Part shown: positions 61,100 through 64,000 of the stretch, in pieces | Layout of the letters: every line of letters begins with the position of its first letter | Position numbering within the stretch: the first letter of the stretch is position 1 | Assembly (NCBI GenBank): GCA_049323795.1 | Contig: JBMOOH010000001.1 | Location: 124,001 to 188,000 of the forward strand | DNA: 64,000 nucleotides | From: JAOADN01 sp049323795 | GTDB lineage: Bacteria > Pseudomonadota > Alphaproteobacteria > Rhodobacterales > Rhodobacteraceae | Direction of reading: 5' to 3' | Position numbers and translations under genes: made by a program | The notes under the pieces: model-generated | The model's input: the letters and a program-made list of their open reading frames with translations, nothing else | Database searches by the model: none | Told to the model about the DNA's origin: nothing

Positions 61100-62002
61100 T
61101 CAGGTGGCGACCTGCCCCCGCACCCACTCGCGGAATGCCGCCACGGGCGGATGCTCCGCCCGGGCCTCGGGCCAGACGAGCCAGTAGGCGGCACCGCTGA
61201 CCGCCCCCGCCTCGCCGAGCGCCGCAAGCCGCCCCTCGGCCAGGATCGGCCCCACGACGAACTCCGGGAGCAGCGCCACGCCCAGCCCCGCGATCGCGGC
61301 CTGCGCCATCGTGGCGAACTGGTCGAAGACCATGCCGCGCGGCACCGTCGCCTCGACGCCCCTGGCCCGGAACCAGCCGCGCCAGGCGTTCGGGCGGGAC
61401 TCGATCTGGAGGAGCGGCGCGGCGAGCAGGCTGTCGGGCAGGCTGTCGGGCAGGCCGGGGCGCAGCGTCGCGGCCAGGGAAGCCGCCGCGACGGGGATCA
61501 CCCGCTCCTCCATCAGCCGCAGATGCCCCGCCCCCGGCCAGTCGGCGCGGCCGTAGTGGATCGCGGCATCGAAGCCCTCGGCGGCGAAGTCGAAGGGGCG
61601 GAGGCGGGTGGCGAGGTTCACCGTCACGCCGGGATGCGCGGCGAGGAAGGCGGGCAGGCGCGGGGCCAGCCAGTGCGTGCCGAAACCAGGCAGGATCGCG
61701 AGGTTCAGCGCCCCTGCCCCGCCCCCCGACAGAAGCGTCATCGTGGCCCGCGCGATCTGGTCGAGCGCCGGGCGCACCTCGGCCGCATAGGCGCGCGCGG
61801 CTTCGGTCGGGGTGAGCCGCCGGCGGTCGCGGCGGAAGAGCGCGACGCCGAGATGCTCCTCGAGCGACTGGATGAGCCGGCTGACCGTGCCCTGCGTCAG
61901 CGACAGGTGGCGCGCCGCCTCGGCCGCGCTGCCGGTGCGGCAGACGGCCTCGAAGGCGGCGAGGAGCGCGGTGGAAGGGAGGTATCGGCGGGGCGTGGAC
62001 AT
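61100..62002 (-). CDS. LysR family regulator, GcdR/GcvA-like
   Basis: 300 residues. N-terminal winged HTH (YLPSTALLAAFEAVCRTGSA, LTQGTVSRLIQSLEEHLG, LFRRDRRRLTPTEAARAYA) and periplasmic-binding-like effector domain of the GcvA subgroup. It is divergent from gcdH with 117 bp between, so it probably regulates glutaryl-CoA dehydrogenase and itself. ATG 62002 (MSTPRRYLPS) fits the family. An in-frame 12-bp duplication gives PDSLPDSL in the effector domain. Confidence 0.9.
   Translation of the reverse strand: MSTPRRYLPSTALLAAFEAVCRTGSAAEAARHLSLTQGTVSRLIQSLEEHLGVALFRRDRRRLTPTEAARAYAAEVRPALDQIARATMTLLSGGGAGALNLAILPGFGTHWLAPRLPAFLAAHPGVTVNLATRLRPFDFAAEGFDAAIHYGRADWPGAGHLRLMEERVIPVAAASLAATLRPGLPDSLPDSLLAAPLLQIESRPNAWRGWFRARGVEATVPRGMVFDQFATMAQAAIAGLGVALLPEFVVGPILAEGRLAALGEAGAVSGAAYWLVWPEARAEHPPVAAFREWVRGQVAT
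61426..61449 (+). repeat. In-frame 12-bp tandem duplication in LysR gene
   Basis: GCAGGCTGTCGG is repeated directly twice, encoding PDSLPDSL on the minus strand. It keeps the frame and lies in a loop of the effector domain. Confidence 0.7.
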
Positions 62003-62119
62003 ATGCACAACGTCAATGTTCGGCGCAGGATTCTGCACTTAACGGCCCGCGTCAACAGACATAGCATGCGCGGCGACAGACATGTCCCCCCCCACGTCCG
62101 CCCCCAAGGAGGCCCCGCG

Positions 62120-63340
62120 ATGACCGAGATGCCGAAACCGAAAGCCAAGGACGCCCCCGATCTCGGCCGCTTCGACTGGGAGGACCCGTTCCGCCTGGAG
62201 GACCAGCTGACCGAGGATGAGCGGATGATGCGCGACGCCGCCCGCGCCTATGCGCAGGAAAAGCTGATGCCGCGCGTCACCGCCGCCTACCGCGAGGAAA
62301 AGACCGACCCCTCGATCTTCGCCGAGATGGGCGAGATGGGCCTTCTGGGCCTCACCATCCCCGAAACCTACGGCGGGCTCGGGGCATCCTACGTCGCCTA
62401 TGGCCTCGTCGCGCGCGAGGTCGAGCGGGTCGATTCCGGCTACCGCAGCATGATGAGCGTGCAGTCCTCGCTCGTTATGTATCCGATCCATGCATATGGC
62501 AGCGAGGAGCAGCGGCGGAAGTTCCTGCCGGGCCTCGCCTCGGGCAGGCTGATCGGCTGCTTCGGGCTGACGGAACCCGATGCCGGATCGGACCCGGCCG
62601 GGATGAAGACCGTCGCGCGGAAGACCGCATCGGGCTATGTGCTGAACGGCGCGAAGATGTGGATCTCGAACGCGCCGATCGCCGATGTCTTCGTCGTCTG
62701 GGCGAAGTCCGAGGCACATGGCGGCAAGATCCGGGGCTTCATGCTGGAGAAGGGCTTGCAGGGCCTCAGCGCCCCGAAGATCGGGGGCAAGCTCAGCCTC
62801 CGCGCGTCCGTCACGGGCGAGATCGTGATGAAGGACGTGGATGTGGGCGAGGACGCCCTTCTGCCGGGCGTCGAGGGGCTCAAGGGGCCGTTCGGCTGCC
62901 TCAACCGCGCGCGCTACGGCATTTCCTGGGGTGTGATGGGCGCCGCCGAGGCCTGCTTCCACGCCGCGCGGCAGTACGGCCTCGACCGCCGGCAGTTCGG
63001 GCGGCCGCTCGCCCAGACGCAGCTCTTCCAGAAGAAGCTCGCCGACATGATGACCGACATCGCGCTCGGCCTTCAGGGCGCGCTCCGCGTCGGCCGGCTG
63101 CTCGACGAGGCGAAGGCCGCGCCCGAGATGATCTCGATCGTCAAGCGCAACAACTGTGGACGTGCGCTCGACATCGCGCGCGCCGCCCGCGACATGCATG
63201 GCGGCAACGGCATCCAGGAGGACTTCCACGTCATGCGCCACATGGTGAACCTCGAGACGGTGAACACCTACGAGGGCACGCATGACGTGCATGCGCTGAT
63301 CCTCGGCCGGGCCATCACGGGGCTGCAGGCGTTCTTCTGA
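62120..63340 (+). CDS. gcdH: Glutaryl-CoA dehydrogenase
   Basis: 406 residues. FAD enzyme converting glutaryl-CoA to crotonyl-CoA in lysine/tryptophan and dicarboxylate breakdown. FDWEDPFRLEDQLTEDERMM and SGYRSMMSVQSSLVMYPIHA are GCDH-specific; GCFGLTEPDAGSDPAGMKT, MWISNAPIADVFVVWAK, and the catalytic Glu in VNTYEGTHDVHALILGRAITG are present. AAGGAGG is 7 nt before ATG 62120. Confidence 0.96.
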   Translation: MTEMPKPKAKDAPDLGRFDWEDPFRLEDQLTEDERMMRDAARAYAQEKLMPRVTAAYREEKTDPSIFAEMGEMGLLGLTIPETYGGLGASYVAYGLVAREVERVDSGYRSMMSVQSSLVMYPIHAYGSEEQRRKFLPGLASGRLIGCFGLTEPDAGSDPAGMKTVARKTASGYVLNGAKMWISNAPIADVFVVWAKSEAHGGKIRGFMLEKGLQGLSAPKIGGKLSLRASVTGEIVMKDVDVGEDALLPGVEGLKGPFGCLNRARYGISWGVMGAAEACFHAARQYGLDRRQFGRPLAQTQLFQKKLADMMTDIALGLQGALRVGRLLDEAKAAPEMISIVKRNNCGRALDIARAARDMHGGNGIQEDFHVMRHMVNLETVNTYEGTHDVHALILGRAITGLQAFF

Positions 63341-63343
63341 CAC

Positions 63344-63796
63344 TCAGCCGAGGCGGGCCACATCCTCGGCGTCAAGGATGACGGCGATGCCCCAGAAGGC
63401 CGCGATCTCGGCCTCGGCGAGCGCACGGGCGGCGGGATCGGCGGGCAGACGCTCGACGCGGAAGCCCCAGCGCTCGAAGCCGGTCCGGCCGATCGCCGAA
63501 AGGATCACGGGATCGACGCCCTTCTGAACCGCCATGGCGGCAAGATGAAGCGCAAGCCCGGCCGGATCCTGCAGGGGCCGGGTCAGACGGATGCCGATGC
63601 TGGCCGATCCGGCCTCGCGCGTGTGAAGAAGGCGGGCCGAGGGCCGCAGGATATCGTTCTCCCCGCCGCCGCTGCGCGCGGTCGATCCGGTCACATCGGC
63701 CTGTGCCTGCGGATGGCCGAACACCGGGCCGTCCAGATCGAGGGGGCGTTCCCCGGTGATCCGCGTCAGGATTTCCGCCCAGATCTCGCGCTTCAT
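63344..63796 (-). CDS. Hypothetical protein
   Basis: 150 residues, not recognised. N-terminal MKREIWAEILTRITGERPLD, a polar middle, then a more ordered C-terminus ALHLAAMAVQKGVDPVILSA, GRTGFERWGFRVERLP and AFWGIAVILDAEDVARLG. No signal peptide or membrane helix. ATG overlaps the stop of the upstream gene (ATGA), so both are cotranslated; it ends 3 bp from the convergent gcdH. Confidence 0.7.
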   Translation of the reverse strand: MKREIWAEILTRITGERPLDLDGPVFGHPQAQADVTGSTARSGGGENDILRPSARLLHTREAGSASIGIRLTRPLQDPAGLALHLAAMAVQKGVDPVILSAIGRTGFERWGFRVERLPADPAARALAEAEIAAFWGIAVILDAEDVARLG

Positions 63797-64000
63797 GCGT
63801 CGGCCATCTCGGCGATGATGCGCGCGGCCTGCGCCGTTCCCGGGTCGGGCAGATCGGCCGCGGCCAGCGCAAGGCGGAGCGCGTCGCCCCGGCCGGCGAG
63901 CAGGTCCTGCACCGAGCGCGCCAGATCGAGAAGGTTCTCTGCGGCGACGCAGAGCGCCAGTCCGCGCCGCGCCGCCGCTTCGGCCCGCGCCGCCTGGTCG
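63793..64000 (-). CDS. Hypothetical protein (partial, N-terminus beyond window)
   Basis: The last 68 codons of a gene entering from the right edge: helical, alanine-rich (AAENLLDLARSVQDLLAG, LPDPGTAQAARIIAEMADA). Not recognised. Its TGA overlaps the ATG of the gene at 63796, which argues for a real gene pair of joint function. Confidence 0.6.
   Translation of the reverse strand, partial: DQAARAEAAARRGLALCVAAENLLDLARSVQDLLAGRGDALRLALAAADLPDPGTAQAARIIAEMADA

Overview
This is a GC-rich chromosomal segment of an alphaproteobacterium, most likely a member of the Rhodobacterales (Rhodobacter/Roseobacter relatives). The evidence is the gene order dusB-ntrB-ntrC-ntrY-ntrX-hfq-hflX, a fused ispDF, the SciP regulator of CtrA, the string DUF177-rpmF-plsX-fabH-ihfA-merR, an NtrC without the GAFTGA loop, and a separate corrinoid protein plus RamA-like activator of the kind used by split methionine synthases. 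No phage, CRISPR array, rRNA operon or large mobile element is visible. One tRNA (Pro, GGG) is present.

Left part (1-11.7 kb): mixed, partly accessory content. A proton-type P-type ATPase cut by the window edge is translationally coupled to a universal stress protein. Next comes about 1 kb of debris, including a 269-bp internally deleted IS3-family element with both ends kept and a piece of a GNAT acetyltransferase. Then follow a cation diffusion facilitator, a group of ABM-fold protein, MFS exporter, zinc alcohol dehydrogenase and second ABM-fold protein, a lytic transglycosylase, psuG, a patatin-like protein, and bdhA with a PhaR-like palindrome in front. Between bdhA and yejA lies a compact minus-strand unit (promoter, nested hairpins, Rho-independent terminator) that looks like an undescribed small RNA.

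Central part (11.7-38.7 kb): mostly housekeeping. It holds yejA, an entericidin-type lipoprotein, a CsbD-like acidic protein, a DsbA-like oxidoreductase, a Bcr/CflA exporter, mfd, hemB, a penicillin acylase homologue and a 3-hydroxyisobutyrate dehydrogenase-like enzyme. The seven-gene nitrogen-regulation/hfq cluster follows, and hflX apparently starts at a CTG overlapping the hfq stop. Divergent from it is the tightly overlapping string ispDF-pgpA-cinA, followed by coq10 and hpt.

Right part (38.8-64 kb): a cytochrome c that has lost its N-terminal half, DUF1638, a corrinoid protein and a radical SAM protein, then mnmA/sciP, sufE, rnd, a CoA transferase, a GST and the ASKHA/2Fe-2S corrinoid activator. 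Next is a decayed ECF sigma/anti-sigma/fasciclin locus, then uup, olsB, bamE, the rpmF-plsX-fabH-ihfA-merR cluster, tRNA-Pro, a double-length Dcd and a divergent LysR/gcdH pair. Two unrecognised overlapping genes run off the right edge.

The observations most worth a second look are the putative sRNA at 11.6 kb, the split corrinoid methyltransferase parts, the eroded sigma/anti-sigma/fasciclin locus, the IS3 deletion derivative, and the CTG start inferred for hflX.
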